This document shows, piece after piece, positions 38,201 through 49,800 of a stretch of DNA of 64,000 bases. The DNA is taken from positions 62,001 to 126,000 of the forward strand of contig JAHQIW010002101.1 of NCBI GenBank assembly GCA_019055375.1, written 5' to 3'. Both the position numbers and the translations under genes were made by a program. This DNA is from Parelaphostrongylus tenuis (lineage: Eukaryota; Nematoda; Chromadorea; Rhabditida; Metastrongylidae). Every line of letters starts with the position of its first letter. The stretch's first letter is position 1. Under the pieces are notes generated by a model, which was not told the origin of the DNA, searched no databases, and saw nothing but the letters and a program-made list of their open reading frames with translations.

Positions 38201-38549
38201 AAATACTCTTTCACTTTTGAATTATCCCCAACCTCCATTGAGTCAGTATTCATCACAATTACAATTGTTTACCAGTGTTCTTCGAAAGAAAAACACTATT
38301 TACAGACCAGGTTTCGTACTTCCTGAGGCTCATATTCCTCGTGTTTCACGAGAAATAATGGAAGGTGTCATATATATGGCTAAACGACTATGTGTTGAAG
38401 AAGCGGGTCGACTTCTAAATGACATGATTCTATCAAGGCCCTATCAAAAGGAATTGAAGTCGCAGAGAATAGGGAAAGATATCTTCGCAACTGGTACTGT
38501 TTCAGCAAACCACATTAAATCATTCATGACTATTACGTTTGTCTGTTGA
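26275..38549 (+). CDS. secreted pro-carboxypeptidase, M14A family, B-like specificity
   Basis: About 13 exons: 26275-26345, 26486-26568, 26786-26906, 29252-29361, about 33374-33474, 34537-34641, 35301-35422, 35486-35593, 35929-35968, 36024-36161, 36848-36947, 38154-38241 and 38306-38549. Exon 1 encodes a signal peptide. Exons 2-4 encode an activation propeptide ending at RERR, a likely furin-type site. The catalytic domain has GIHAREW (two zinc ligands), GVDGNRN, ALHSFGQ (third zinc ligand), YPASGAADDW and SFTFEL (catalytic Glu). Asp at the position equal to bovine 255 points to removal of C-terminal Lys or Arg. Phases agree throughout, except that exon 5 needs a one-base correction at the A-run 33401-33405 and a short exon before it is not found. 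The intron after exon 10 begins GC. A Penelope-like element fills intron 4. It is probably an extracellular digestive or processing enzyme. Confidence 0.85.
27969..28179 (+). CDS. candidate orphan exon inside the carboxypeptidase gene
   Basis: After acceptor TTCCTCCAG one frame stays open for 69 residues to TAA. It reads DSFYRCLFYHILPLAGDEIP in the middle and ends in a Cys/Arg-rich CSRRARRAGFQCRCKRVN. It lies in the 2.3 kb intron 3 of the carboxypeptidase gene, on the same strand. It does not fit that protein, so it may be a nested gene or relic. Family unknown. Confidence 0.3.
29816..29860 (-). ncRNA. hammerhead-like motif in the Penelope-like 3' end
   Basis: The minus strand reads GGCT, CTGAAGA, A, stem GGCA/TGCC with loop TATT, GAAA, CGTC, AGCC. 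GGCT and AGCC can form stem I. Position 7 of the core is free in hammerheads, so CTGAAGA fits. Stem III would be only ACGT, which could pair between two RNA copies. The extra A before stem II is a departure from the consensus. Confidence 0.55.
30088..31368 (-). CDS. Penelope-like RT (C-terminal part) with GIY-YIG endonuclease
   Basis: 426-codon frame. Near the N-terminus MGQRLAPSLA is RT motif B and YCRYIDDCFI is motif C with the catalytic Y-x-D-D. A CVIC zinc-knuckle-like segment then leads into IYLISCKTCGDEYIGETGRP and the HIRIKEH helix of a GIY-YIG nuclease, with a downstream Glu in ARKTLEAFWI. Linkage of RT to GIY-YIG in this order defines endonuclease-bearing Penelope-like elements, which copy RNA into DNA at a cut target. 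The frame ends at TAA near 30088. RT motif A is in the preceding frame, so this is the second half of one broken gene. Confidence 0.85.
   Translation of the reverse strand: MMLQRSIQNVSNDVAIQATHELLIENIENVDMFGLSVQQLITLLRSCLSCSIFRWSGKYFAQIRGLAMGQRLAPSLAIAFMSKVEAPVLHRRPILYCRYIDDCFIICSTQEEMDKYFEILNGQSEFIKLTREHPNSESWLPFLNVQVQLNESGYSTKWYRKPSNKNILVHYLSSHPSHTKKALIRNMCRTAVSVCTGDDERRESLDLARKIAISNGYKGKTKTNVRPKRSEKPRNGNDRAPHLNNKVPLKLPFITDEVSTAIRKCLKNSGLEDSVGIVEIPPKTLRRQLVRNRLYDRLCNTKDCVICPNGRDGDCMSVGTIYLISCKTCGDEYIGETGRPLHIRIKEHLDGKANKDPGKPLGTHRIQRHNDDDFEVVVKILGHEPKTSARKTLEAFWINSKNPQMNKKGECLNITNHMAPYLRLIF
31331..32222 (-). CDS. Penelope-like RT, N-terminal part (frameshifted)
   Basis: Open frame of about 290 codons whose end overlaps the next frame. 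It contains VRPIISCVGGPTDRITWFL (RT motif 2 region) and ESFDVTALYT (motif A with catalytic Asp). It then leaves frame at a run of four A near 31345. One A fewer would continue directly into the 30088-31368 frame, so the gene is broken by a single base, or by an assembly error there. No ATG is seen at the 5' end; an in-frame TAA lies at about 32225. Confidence 0.8.
32815..32857 (+). ncRNA. hammerhead-like motif in the inverted partner
   Basis: Same bases as 29816-29860 in opposite orientation, without any change in core, stem II or the GGCT/AGCC pair. Confidence 0.55.
33800..33865 (+). repeat. purine (GA/GGA) microsatellite
   Basis: About 65 bases made only of G and A, inside an intron of the carboxypeptidase gene. 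Confidence 0.9.
37105..37330. repeat. SINE-like repeat in carboxypeptidase intron
   Basis: TGCCTGAAGATTGCAGATCC, CATTCGACTTCATTAAGCA, GGCTGTCTACCGATAAAG and CCTCCTAGACAAGACTG occur in the same order, with changes, at 57320-57595. Confidence 0.5.
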
Positions 38550-39689
38550 TTCTCTTGCAGATACGGTTGTCGATCAAACTAAATTTATTTTAGCAACGGT
38601 TTACAAATTGTCAAAGTTAGATCATGAGAGGAAGTCTTCTTAATGATTTCAACTTACTATAGAATATATTGGTTGAAAATGATATGGGCTGAAATTATAT
38701 CCTTACAAATTAAACAAGCGTGACCCAGTTCACAATAAATTTTATCAGTTAAACAATAAAAATCTGAATATACAGACTTAAGAGAATGTAAACCATCTCA
38801 ATATCCAAATATGATTTCGTTAAGCAAGGGACTAGATGGTGCCCCTTATGCGGTTGTCGGTTATGGTGCCCATGTTAATGAATTTCAATGATTTCACGGA
38901 CTTTGAGACATAAATGATTTTTCCGAAAGACATATTTACCCCTGATAGCGCACCGTGTCCTTAAAAAATGTCAAATTCCCAAATCAAAAAGCGTAATTGT
39001 TAGAGAAAAATCATCGGTAGTTCCGAAAGGCCAACAACGACGTTGATAGATGGATTAGAGAGAAATGAGTTGTAACTTCAAGTCAAAAGTAGTCTTAACA
39101 CATAAATTTCAGAAGAAATTCTATTCAGAAAGACAAAGGCACTATGCAATATATACTGCACAGCAGTTCTACAATAAATGGGGCAATTACAATACCGTTT
39201 GGAGACCTCAAGAACGAACTTCCTATAATTAATATGGCAACGTGAAAAACTAGCTCTTGTATAAATGTAAGAGAAAAATCAGATGGTGAGCTAGTAATAC
39301 TTGCAAAGCACTGTCAGATAACCTCATATGTCTTAAAACAAATTCTAGAAATCATATTAGCATAACGAATAAAAAATCTCCGCTGAAAACATTCACTGGA
39401 CAGAACCATTTTCATTGATTTACGTAGCGTCCTTCTTTTCTTTGGAAAAGTAATCCAAGAGATTACGACTTGACTTCTTCTGACTACTACAGCTTTGCTC
39501 TAAATATTTATGAACATCACTGATATTCTGTATAATAAGATATAATACATATTCTATGCAATTACATATGATTGCATAAGTATAAAACGGTTAATTCATT
39601 TAGAGCAAAACGCTCGAATGACTCCAAGAGGAAAAAGATCCGTCGTGACAGTCTTTGATCACCTGTATCACATGCCGTCTTTGGTAATT
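38550..39689. other. no supported gene
   Basis: AT-rich. A TTCTCTTGCAG at 38562 could be the acceptor of one more small carboxypeptidase exon (12 codons to TAA), but nothing else supports it. Confidence 0.35.
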
Positions 39690-40320
39690 TCAGCGGGCAC
39701 AAGTAAAATTTCCATTTTTCCTATCGCGTAGAAGAGCAATCCACTAGGTCCGCCTCACTCTAAGAAATTGTTGACATCATATATTTGTTGAACGCTCTTC
39801 ACGAAGAAGCAGGTCATCACGTTGATAGTGTTCCGGTCGTGCCTAGATATTCCGAGAAATTTAGTAGGTAACGGCTATCGTCCATCGGTTGTTGTTCAAC
39901 GTATTATATGTTCGATACTTTTCGATGAACTGACGAGTAGAGCAACTTTCTTAATTTTCGACTGTTGAGGTGAGTCACTTCAGATCTTTTAGTTCATTTG
40001 TAAGATACGGGTCACTCCTGGAATCGGCTTTCGAGTGGCTCGTTCCTTAAGGTCAAGAAATCTTTCTGCTACTCACGTAGCGACCGCGTTTATGCTGCAT
40101 ACGAGATGGCAGGGATGGCCGGTGGGGTGGAAGTGATGGGCACGGAGTCGGATTTTCTTCGTCTTCTTCACTACGTCCTCGATGATCTCAAACGCTCTCC
40201 AAATCACATGTTTCCTCCTCATCTGTGGAGCTACGTCGTTCATCATGATGACTTCACGTTCTAGGTAAACGTAACTAAGCATTCGGAGACATTCATTTCT
40301 GGCTGTTGATATCCATTTTA
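39690..40320 (-). mobile_element. decayed RTE LINE fragment
   Basis: Follows the 51421-52080 part of the larger copy in order: TTTCCATTTTTCCTATCGCG, then GTAACGGCTATCGTCCATCG, then CACGGAGTCGGATTTTCTTC, then TTCACGTTCTAGGTAAACGT. Many indels. Confidence 0.7.
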
Positions 40321-42224
40321 GGACCAGCATTGATAAGTAGGCGGCGTGGCGTAGTCGCTTGAGCGGCAGTCGCAGGAAGCGGCATCTGTATGTCAGTGCA
40401 CGCATGTCTGTTCGCCGCACCTACATTCCCACGAGTTGCCAAGTTGAAACATCGCACTTCGAAAGCAAATCGTTATCTTTTTCCATTAGTAAAAAGTAGT
40501 ACGTAGGTCGAACCAGAAATCAAGCTTAGTATAAAAATCGGCTTCTCTCAAATTATCGAATGACTACCACAACATTCACTGAAAAAGAAACGTTATATAC
40601 CAGCCGGAAATGTGCTTCCCTCCATAGCGCTGTGCCTTTCTCGTTAAAAGATAAGAAATATAGGCGGAATTTAGAAAATATAGATGTTCCTTTCACTGAA
40701 ATTATCCTGATAATGATTCCTCAAAACCTGTGTTCGTTTTTTTTCGCATCTATCACCCCAAAAATCTTCAAAAACGCATGCAGACAGCATATACATGTCT
40801 GTGCATGCGTGTCTAGCTGTCTGCGCCTCTTTCCCACGAAACGCGACGCCGCCATTACAGAAGCTGAGTGAAATTTGACGTCGCGCGTCACGGCAGTAAA
40901 CGTCCCATTTGGTCTATAGAGGGATGACGTGAATAGTGTGTCCGCTATTGAGAGATCGGCGAGCACTCGTGCGCTTCAGATAATGAATTCCCACTCTTTC
41001 AACCGACTACAAGTCAAGCGAAGCACCACTAATCAGCACTGGATATCAAAATCAAAACCAAAATAAAGACTGTCAACAAAAGCGACTGTACTAGGTGTTT
41101 ATACACCATTGCCAATAAAGAGAACCTATTTAAGATGCCTCACTGGCTATATGATGAACATGAACAACATGAACATGCTGAGAAATCCTAAATTGTGCTC
41201 TAAATTCAATAAAATACTTTCAAATACTCTATAGCGAAGGTGGAACACTTTTCTTTCACTTCACATGATCCGTCATCACTAATTAATCAGAAAATCCATT
41301 GTGTCCTGTTTCGTCTGCTGTTAGAGATATTCGTCTTCCTTATGAGTGCCGTAGAGTGCTGGTCATGACGATTCTCCTTGCGATCTTGGAGGTTGCCGAG
41401 TTAAGGCGTTAACTACGGCGTTCGTTGATTAATTGCAAGAGCGTGTTAAATAAAGAGGTCAAACGACCACCTTGCTTCATGACACAACGGATCATTAACC
41501 GCTGCGTTATTCCATCCCCAAGGTGAAATTAGTGATACAAAAACTAGATGGGCGATGTACCCCTTTAACTCATTTGGCCCACCACAATACGTAATACAAT
41601 CTGATAAAAAGTCAATATTTCTTTCTGATGGTAAGTGGCTGATTCAGTCCAACAAAATACTGATGTGGTAAAAGCGTTCATCGATGCAGTTTTCGATAAT
41701 GTTTGAAATTTCAAAATTATTACATTTTAGCAGACCTAAAAAGATTTCTAGCAGTTTTTTCTACATAATCTTTTGGATGGTAAGTTTCCCTAGTTTCGTT
41801 ATTCCTTTCACATTTCAAATAGAATCTGCCAAATAATGAATAAATTCTTCAAGCACTAGGCACGCATAAGAAGCAGGAGCAAAGTTCGCCGTGAAATCCA
41901 CGATACTCGCACAGGAGATCAAAAATATGCGCGCGTGAAATTATGGAAGCTTTTCGTATAAATAGTAAAGGCCTAAAAATGTACAGTAAAGAGGAGTGCC
42001 TCGTAATCACGGGCAATTTTGAACTACGACTCAGGCAAATCTTCCCGGCCTGAGTCAGAGATAGCCTCACCCATGCACTGACTTTAAGCGGCTGGTCTTC
42101 AATGAATAATTGAAGGACCCAAAACATCCGAGCGCTGTTTCAAAATGAAGCTTTATACTATGCGATCCAAAATTCGTTCGTTACGTTTTCTGCTTATGAA
42201 CGTTTTTCACTGAGTGGATTGTGG
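40321..42224. other. no supported gene
   Basis: Frames at 40560-40871 and 41849-42127 lack motifs. GAAACGCGACGCCGCCAT at 40838 also occurs with one change at 55687, hinting at a short shared repeat. Confidence 0.35.
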
Positions 42225-42365
42225 ACCATTTTGACCTTCTCAGGCTCTGAAGAAGACGAGCCTTGCCGTAACGTTAGCCAATGTGCGATTATTGCACTGT
42301 TTGTCGCTGCAGTACTGTACTGTGTTATTGTATTGCATCACTGATATTCAATAAATACTGTTATT
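42225..42365 (+). repeat. Penelope-like end fragment with hammerhead-like motif
   Basis: CAGGCTCTGAAGAAG at 42241 and GCCGTAACGTTAGCC at 42265. GGCT/AGCC closes stem I as at 29.8 kb, but GAAA has become GTAA, so this copy is degenerate. Confidence 0.5.
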
Positions 42366-42424
42366 AACACCGCGGAAGTGCTTAAAGAAAAAACTAGTAG
42401 TTTATTCTGAGTATGCCGAGAACA

Positions 42425-42690
42425 TCCGACTCTGCCCACCTTTTCGACTCGATAATTACCCCTGTTATCTCTGCCCTAACGTATGCAGCAGAAACCAGGT
42501 CGCTAGTAAGCAGGATGTAAGATCACTTACTAGAAGAAAGATATGATGCGCAGCGAACACCTAGACAAGGGGGACCTACTGGGCTACTCTTGCATGCGAC
42601 AGGGAAAAATGGAAGTGTTGCTGGTGCCCGCTCGAGTCACTCCACGATAAACAGGACGACAGGTGAAACAGGTGACGCCGAGGTTGATAG
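42425..42690 (+). mobile_element. RTE LINE 3' fragment with internal deletion
   Basis: Starts like the 63170 copy (CATCCGACTCTGCCCACCTT) and ends like it (CTCGAGTCACTCCACGATAA, then ACAGGTGAAACAGGTGA). About 270 internal bases are missing after GATCACTTACTAGAAG. Confidence 0.75.
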
Positions 42691-43109
42691 ATAGTCGATC
42701 CTAAGACTAACTTTTTCTCTCTTCATCACTTTATTTGGTCCGTCTCACAGCTTTTTTTTCTCTTCTTTTTAGAGTGCGGACCCTAGTACTTCGTTTTACG
42801 CCCTCTTCCTGAACGTCACCAATTACAGGTGTTGAGTAGGAATAATGAATAACAACGTTAAGTAACAACATTTCTCACGAGATATAGATAAACAACTAAA
42901 TCACGTGTTTGGTAAATTCGCGTAGTCATTAGGCAAGAAGGGAAAGTCATAGGTAAATCGAACATTAAGAACAGTTGAGATCTAAGCGATGAAAGTTAAG
43001 GTGCAAAGCGCGAGAATTAATTTGCATAAAGACCAAAATATCAAAAATTAACCATTATTTCAATGACTGAATAAATTAATAGGTAAATGAATATCGTTGA
43101 ATTGATAAA

Positions 43110-43280
43110 TCAATATGGGAGAGGGCCCTGACGCTTTTTCACAATGTTCTACAACACATCGGCGACCTCCTGCACATAGGCACCTCAGTGCCTCTGAGGA
43201 AATCGAAATGGCCGAAATGTCAGCCATCGAATTTGAAAGGAGAAATACCACTATAGTGAGAGCTTTATTCAAAAGAAGAA
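43110..43280 (+). repeat. Penelope-like end fragment with hammerhead-like motif
   Basis: CTGAGGAAATCGAAATGGCC followed by GAAATGTCAGCC at 43194-43225 follows the motif, with weak stem II and a partial stem I. Confidence 0.4.
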
Positions 43281-43352
43281 ACTTCAGTAAAATTTAATAA
43301 GCTGATCACCAAAACGTCAGGGAAATTGAACAGTAAAAACCGTAAGAATTAC

Positions 43353-43492
43353 CTCTTAATTGTGGGGCAGGTCGAACTTTGAGAGGAGTCAGTTTCAAAG
43401 TCAGTTTTCGTGGAGAATTCTGTAGTGCTCGGTCCTGCTCAGAGAGCATTTTAGAGCATACTGAGTCTCCAAATTCAGTAACGCTTGGTAGC
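43353..43492 (-). CDS. possible further exon of the CDT2-like gene
   Basis: Acceptor TTGATTGCAG opens a frame with LPSVTEFGDSVCSK, NSPRKL and LTPLKV. The Ser/Thr-Pro sites are like those of the exons before it. Phases do not fit without an unseen change: joined in phase 0 from 43897 it would stop after ATKRY. Confidence 0.3.
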
Positions 43493-43764
43493 CTGCAATC
43501 AAGTGACATCATCAGTTAGAAAGACGAATCTCAAGAAAAAAAAAACGACCTAAACGTAAATCGTAAGACTGGATCACGAAAAATCCTTTGAAAAAGAAAA
43601 AAAAACAGACCGTGTGACCCCAGTCTTTGCCGCTTCCAAATGACTATAATGACCAGCAACGAAGTAATCATTCATACTGCTTCTTAGCTGTCTGTAAAAG
43701 ATAGATGGGAATGTTTTTTATGACGAAAGATTTTATAAATCTTCCTGATCTGCATTGCTAACTT

Positions 43765-43850
43765 TTGATCCTAAACGGGAGTTAAACCCGCGTTTTACTC
43801 ATATTGGACGCTCGTGCTACCACTACACACCGATGCCACTGGCCTTCTAA
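43765..43850 (-). repeat. tRNA-derived SINE head
   Basis: The minus strand has GTGTGTAGTGGTAGCACG and GCGGGTTTAACTCCCG, box A and B-like, with a poor anticodon arm. Confidence 0.5.
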
Positions 43851-43851
43851 C

Positions 43852-46800
43852 CTACTCTCTACTCTGAAGAAACTTAACTCTCTTTTCAAAACTTACACTT
43901 TGTGGTTGCGAACTTAGAGTACTATTTTCCAATTCTTGCATTTTTCCACGGCGCTTCTCTTTGTAATTGGCAACAAATCGCTCATACACCCTATTCGGCA
44001 GATTCTCCGTTGGGTACCTGATTTTTGCCATTATTATGCGAACAAAGCATATGCATTGAGAAAAAAAATGTGAACCTGTAGTGAAATGGTCCTTTTTATG
44101 GCTCACGTCAACTGTACGTGGCGTAAGCATATTCTCCAAATCTAGACCAGCTGCAGTTCCAGAGTCAACGTTTGTTATGTTGGAAAGTGGTAAAACCGGT
44201 GAGATTATCCTAAAAGAGATAGGAATTGTTCATAAGTTCATAGTGATCGAACATTCGAATACCATAATACAAATCAAGATAAGTTGCAGTTAACTCTTTC
44301 GCTACGGCAGCCGTCTTCGACGAGCGGGCGGTCCGGGTGGTTGAAGAGGTGGATGGCAAGACGTACTCTAGTGATACTTTACAATGAAATTTTATTCTCA
44401 GTAAAGACCCTTAACCAAGAAATAAAGTTCTTTGAAAACCTGGAATTACCAAATAAGTATCAGATTTTCAATGGGAGCCGCATCAACCTTCGTAAGCCTT
44501 CCGAGTTAGCGCAGACCGCGTGTATCGATTTCGATGCACACCATAGCAAAAGGGTTAACTGCAGTTTATTCGTAAATATTGTATACAGCACAACACCCCC
44601 ACTTTGTCATTTTCAACGCGGGTGACTTTGTGGGACTGATAGTAGGCTTAATAGGACTCGTCAAGCGTTCTTTCCTTTTACGAGAAGGAGTAGTCGTCGA
44701 AGCCAACAGCGATGTCTGATCATTTTGCCAATATCTCAGCGCTGTTCTGAAGAAAATTAAGTTATATCTATATAGAAAAAGGCGCATAGAATTGAACTTC
44801 CAGCTTACCGATTGACTAGAAGCGTAGATTTTTCAGATTCACTTGGTTCGTAAACAGTAAATGTTTCTTTGTTAGAACTGGGCAACTTTTCCGAAAGATT
44901 TTCCTCAAGCTTGTCAGCGCTCCAGACGCGGAAATGTTCGTCATCCATTGAAACGATGTACCTAAGGTAACGAAGAATTCAGGACAACGTCATCACACAA
45001 TGCAACTTGGTTAATAAGAAACCTGTCCCGCATAACAGATCCAAATCCATGAGTGATAATTCACTTTATCTTACCGCTTTAGTCGCAATTGAAGGTAGGT
45101 TTCTTTACCGGAAAGCCTTTTTTAATGCTGGACGGAGACGTCCCACTAGACTATGAGTGATGACTCAAAAGCTTGAATCTTGGCACTTACAAAACTGTGT
45201 CTCTTTTTTCTCATCAAAGCTTTTTTGCTGTGTTGTAGCAGCGAAAATAAAACTGAGTTTCAGAAATTGAAACTAAGTTTTTTTTTAGCTGAACAGAGCT
45301 TTTATCCGGACTAATAGTAATCATTAGATAGCGTAAATCTCGACGATTTTGAAACTATGCTTGTTTTCTGGAAAGACTCGTTTATTAGGCTGTAGTAGTT
45401 GAAATAACATTGAGTTCCACACAAGGCGAGCATTTCTTGTCGGCTAGGTGTGAATGGCTGTGTATCGATCGCGCAGCGTAGCTCACATGTGGCCTGTAGA
45501 TTTTGTTGTCAGAAATGAAATTTTTCCTCTGCCTTGAACACAAACTCAAGATAAACCATATAACCCTGACAATCCAAGATCTCGTTTACACGTTTAAATG
45601 ATTTTCGTGCATAGGATTGGCTTTTCAACGGCTTTACATGGAAATATAAAAGGAAAGTGAAAAACGTAAGCGTGCTGAACGACAGAACAAAGTTTCTTCT
45701 ACAACTACAACACAAAAATCTTATGGATCTCTAAGACAAAGAAAAAGAACTTTCAAATGAATAAAAAGTGCGCGCGAGGCGTGTGCAAAGAAACTTTATC
45801 TTCACTTTACAACGCTGTAAAAGGCCTTTCAGAAAAAACTAATGCACTTTCAAAATGATCGAATTTGAGCTTACAGGTGATTATTAAGACCTAAATGGAA
45901 AATCTCTTCAGCAAAACGGTCCTTCCAAGAAAAGTTTTCCGATAACAAAGCGGTACGCAATTATGAAATCAGAATTACATATCCAAGAATGTTCAATGAT
46001 TTGCAGAAATCTCAACCTCAGTCGGAACCTAAACTTCCGTCTAACCCTTTGCGCTGGCGCGTGCTAACCAATGCACTACTGAGCCCCTGTTCTGCTACCT
46101 CTTCTGCAATACAAAGTATCGGAGCTGTCAGCAACCAACTGCCAACGGGTTTAATCTGATAAACACATACCGATGATGACTCAAATTAAGCTGACAGCTA
46201 CTGGATTCACATAATATACATGAATTTCCATTTTAAGACTTTAGATGTCCCCCAAAAAGAGTGAGACACGGGTTCAAACTCTCGCTCAAGGCTACTGATA
46301 TCATCATAGTGAATGAATTGACCACCACTTACTTTCCACTTCGACTCCATCCAACACAGCAAACCTCCGAATCATGTCCGTTCAATGTGAATTTCGGGAG
46401 AAGAGAACGACGCTGACGTTCAATCGTCCGAAGGCATTCGTTACGATGACAATACAGGTCCTGTATTCCAAAATCTTGGTCAGTAATATTACAGAAAAGA
46501 TTGGTAAAGACTCAGATCATTAAGCAATACACATATACATATATACACACATATATACATATACATACACCTACATACTCAAAACATAAATCCACGTTAT
46601 ACTGAGCTACTACAAAAACTCCGCTCAAAGTTTTTTGGTTTTATAAATACCAGTGAACTAACTTGTAAGTCCCACATTACTGCTTGCTTGTTCTTAGATC
46701 CACATAGTAGAAAGTCACTTACAGGTGAAGCTTGTACCTAGGTAAAAAGCTCCTATAAGTTTTCAAGTTTGATTACCCAAGGACAGTGATACTTACTTGC

Positions 46801-49800
46801 ACATAGAATGACTCAATAGCCGGACCAGTAAACTGGGCGAACTGAAAGTGTTTTTTATAAACAGATGAACAAAATTACTAGGTTAAGGAAAAAGTTGCTT
46901 AACACCCGCGAAAAATCCAAGTCGTATGTTTTTTTTTTTTCATACAGTATCGGTTATTGTGAATTCATGGGAATATTCAGGAATGCGACGCTAGTTATAA
47001 TGCATCAAATTTTGAATTTAATCTTCGGATACCAGAATGATGAAGATGGACAAAATTGAATGTAGAGTTTTGATACGCTATTGCTGTAAGTGAATGCTTT
47101 CGACAATGAACCGAGTCTATGATGCGTTGAAGGGTAAGTACCCCCCACTGATTTGTCGAAAGGGCGTGCTGTTTCAGCAAAACGATGCCCACAACCCGCA
47201 CACCGCAAGGAAGGCGAAACAAAAGTTTGATGAACTGCAGGGACTGCAGGTCCTGCCGCACCCAGCCTACAGTCCAGATGCTGCGCCGTCCGACTATAGT
47301 CCAGTTTCCGCCGTTATGGAATTTTTCCTGTGTGAACGCCGATTTAAGACATTTGATCAAGCCGTAGAGGCATGTCAGGAGCTTCGTTGAGCCGAAGCCC
47401 AAGGAACGGCGATTCCGAATAGATCCGGAAGATCGCAAATCGTTGTCAGAAGATCGCGGCTAGCGATGGTCTATATTATGAATAATACTTGTTGCTGTTT
47501 CTAATTTAATTTATGTATAAACTTTGAATTTCCAACGAATGTTAAGGATTGTCTTCCTTAACCTAATAGTTGAGCAATACCAGCAAGTAGTCTCTTACGA
47601 AGCTTCAAAGGATAAAAGGATTAAGCACTCAGCGTTAATCAATGCCTAAGGGATGTGCCCAGCATTCCACAACATTCGTAGCATCATTAAAGGTTATTGA
47701 ATGCATATCTGTCCTTTAGAATGACTCGCGGCGGCCTAACAATCTATCGAATCAGTGCTGCTATCCTCCCGGACGAATCAAGTACCGACTCGTCAACTCC
47801 GGACTGATTGAAAGCTTGGTAAACCTTGGGCACGGGATCAAACTATCGACCTCACGGCTCGCAGGACACCTCTAATCACTGCGCCCCTTACGACAGTTTT
47901 GTAAACATAACAGAAGACGAACTTGGTTTACTATTGCTGGATAGAATGCCATATTCGTATACGCAATTATCAGTAACCGCAGCAAAAAGTGAGCTACCAT
48001 ACCGATCCAAACAAAGGCTGGTTACTCCTGAAATTCGGATTGAAGCAAAAAAAATAATCACCAAAGACGCCGCTAAGGATAAAATGTGTAAGAAATTAGA
48101 AAAACAAGCGTGTTAGAGCCTACGTTATTCACCTGCGTCCTTGCTTATAGGAACCTCCAGCGTCGCTAAAACGTGGCCCTCGTCCTTCACAGAAAATTTT
48201 CGAATGTCCCATAGTCGCAAGCCGCTGAAGGATTTCTCGTGAATAACTCAAACACATAAAAATCCTTCTCTAGGCTCTTTTTCAACTGACGATTGAAGAT
48301 AAGTGCTCAATCTTAAAGTCTACACCGCCTCGACAACATAGTTAATGGAACAGGGAAATGCATGCCAACCTCTTTGCGTTCGAGGAGCCGGAAACAAGAG
48401 TATGTTCATTTGAATAGACCAAACTCGTCACACTCGGCGCCTCACCTTTTTCAAAACGCCCGGATAGCCGTCGCGAGACTAACCCTCTTTTAGGTGTAGT
48501 TCGAAAATCTAGAATAACAGATTTAGAACGAAGTACTAAATGTCTTTATACTAAAAGTGTAACTTGACTTGCTCCGTTGAGTAAAGCGAGCAGTCAATGA
48601 GTTAGCTTCTAGTCCCATTAGTACCGCGTTGATTTTTCGCTTTGCACGCGGCGCGGTCGACCGGCTCGCTATTCTACGCAGTAGGCCTCAGGGGAGCGGC
48701 GACTGTGAAGGAGATCTGGGCCGAATAGTACGGCTATAACAGAATTATAAGAGGACTGGCTCAATCATCATTTACGCTTTCGGTGCCACGTCATTTCGCC
48801 TGACACGCGGTTCGGTCGACCGGCTGGTAAGGCGCGTTCGATTCACAATGTGGTAAATTTCTATTAAAATTTAGATTTCTTTTCGTCACTATAGATTTTT
48901 TGATCAGCAAAAAATAGAATGTGACTGAAGAAGCTCCAAAAAGGCTACTGTAGGTGGAAAAACCTCAATGCTTTCTAATGAACAATAAAACACTCAGTAG
49001 CTGGTCAAAAACGAAATTTATGTTTTACGATGCGATTGTACATTTCACTTTTTCGAAAAGTTTTGCGTATAAGCTGCATTAAGTTTTCACAGAATTTCTT
49101 CCGCATTTCGACACTTTTGTTAACTTGATTACTTATTCAAAAAAAGAAATCGATTAACCAACAACATAATCACCATCATGATCAATGATATGCTACCATT
49201 TACTAGAAGAATACAGGATGCTTTCCTCTTTAGAAGAAATGAGGGTGGCGATCAAAAACATCGGTGAGGTCACTTTTGAGTCGATCGTAGTCTTTAACAC
49301 TTTGAGTACGGCAGAATCACAGCGCTAGCCCAGTGCACGACGAGCAGTCCGTTGTGCCGAGTGCTCAAACCTAACGGACGGCTATAGAGATCGATGTGCG
49401 TAGAAATAAAAATTGCGCGATTTTCGTTGTTTGGTTAAGGTTTTCTTCTTTGACAAAAACTTTTTGAATTCTTGTATTACTTTGATGATTTAGTCATACT
49501 TGTCTTATGCAGAGAAAACGCTGGTTCACTACGCAATCACACTGGATTTGATATTCAATTAATTGTATTGCATTATACAAAGGGAACACAAGGAAAATTT
49601 TAAGCTTTGCTCTTCTCTAGTCTTATACAATACCCAAGAATCGTCATATTAAGTATAAATGAGAAAACAGCAAGTAATTTATCACTAATGATTATGCGTG
49701 CTGTATTCAATGCCTATTCATGGGAAACCTTTACTATAACTGAGTTTATGTCAATTATTCGTTCATTTCCAATTATTCAAAATTGACGCACGTAAGAAAA

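Noticed and set aside
40721..40966. 81-codon min-strand frame with VMAASRFVGKRRRQ
   Set aside because: Part of the sequence recurs at 55687 in another frame, so it is more likely a short repeat than a gene.
46741..46785. TTTGATTACCCAAG as a spliced-leader RNA gene
   Set aside because: Only a partial match to the nematode SL1 sequence, with no donor or Sm-binding site following.
46995..47438. 147-codon minus-strand frame
   Set aside because: It lies opposite the mariner catalytic blocks on the plus strand and has no motif of its own.
47826..48116. 96-codon plus-strand frame
   Set aside because: It is the shadow of a minus-strand CDT2-like exon (48027-47912), which fits its neighbours in phase.
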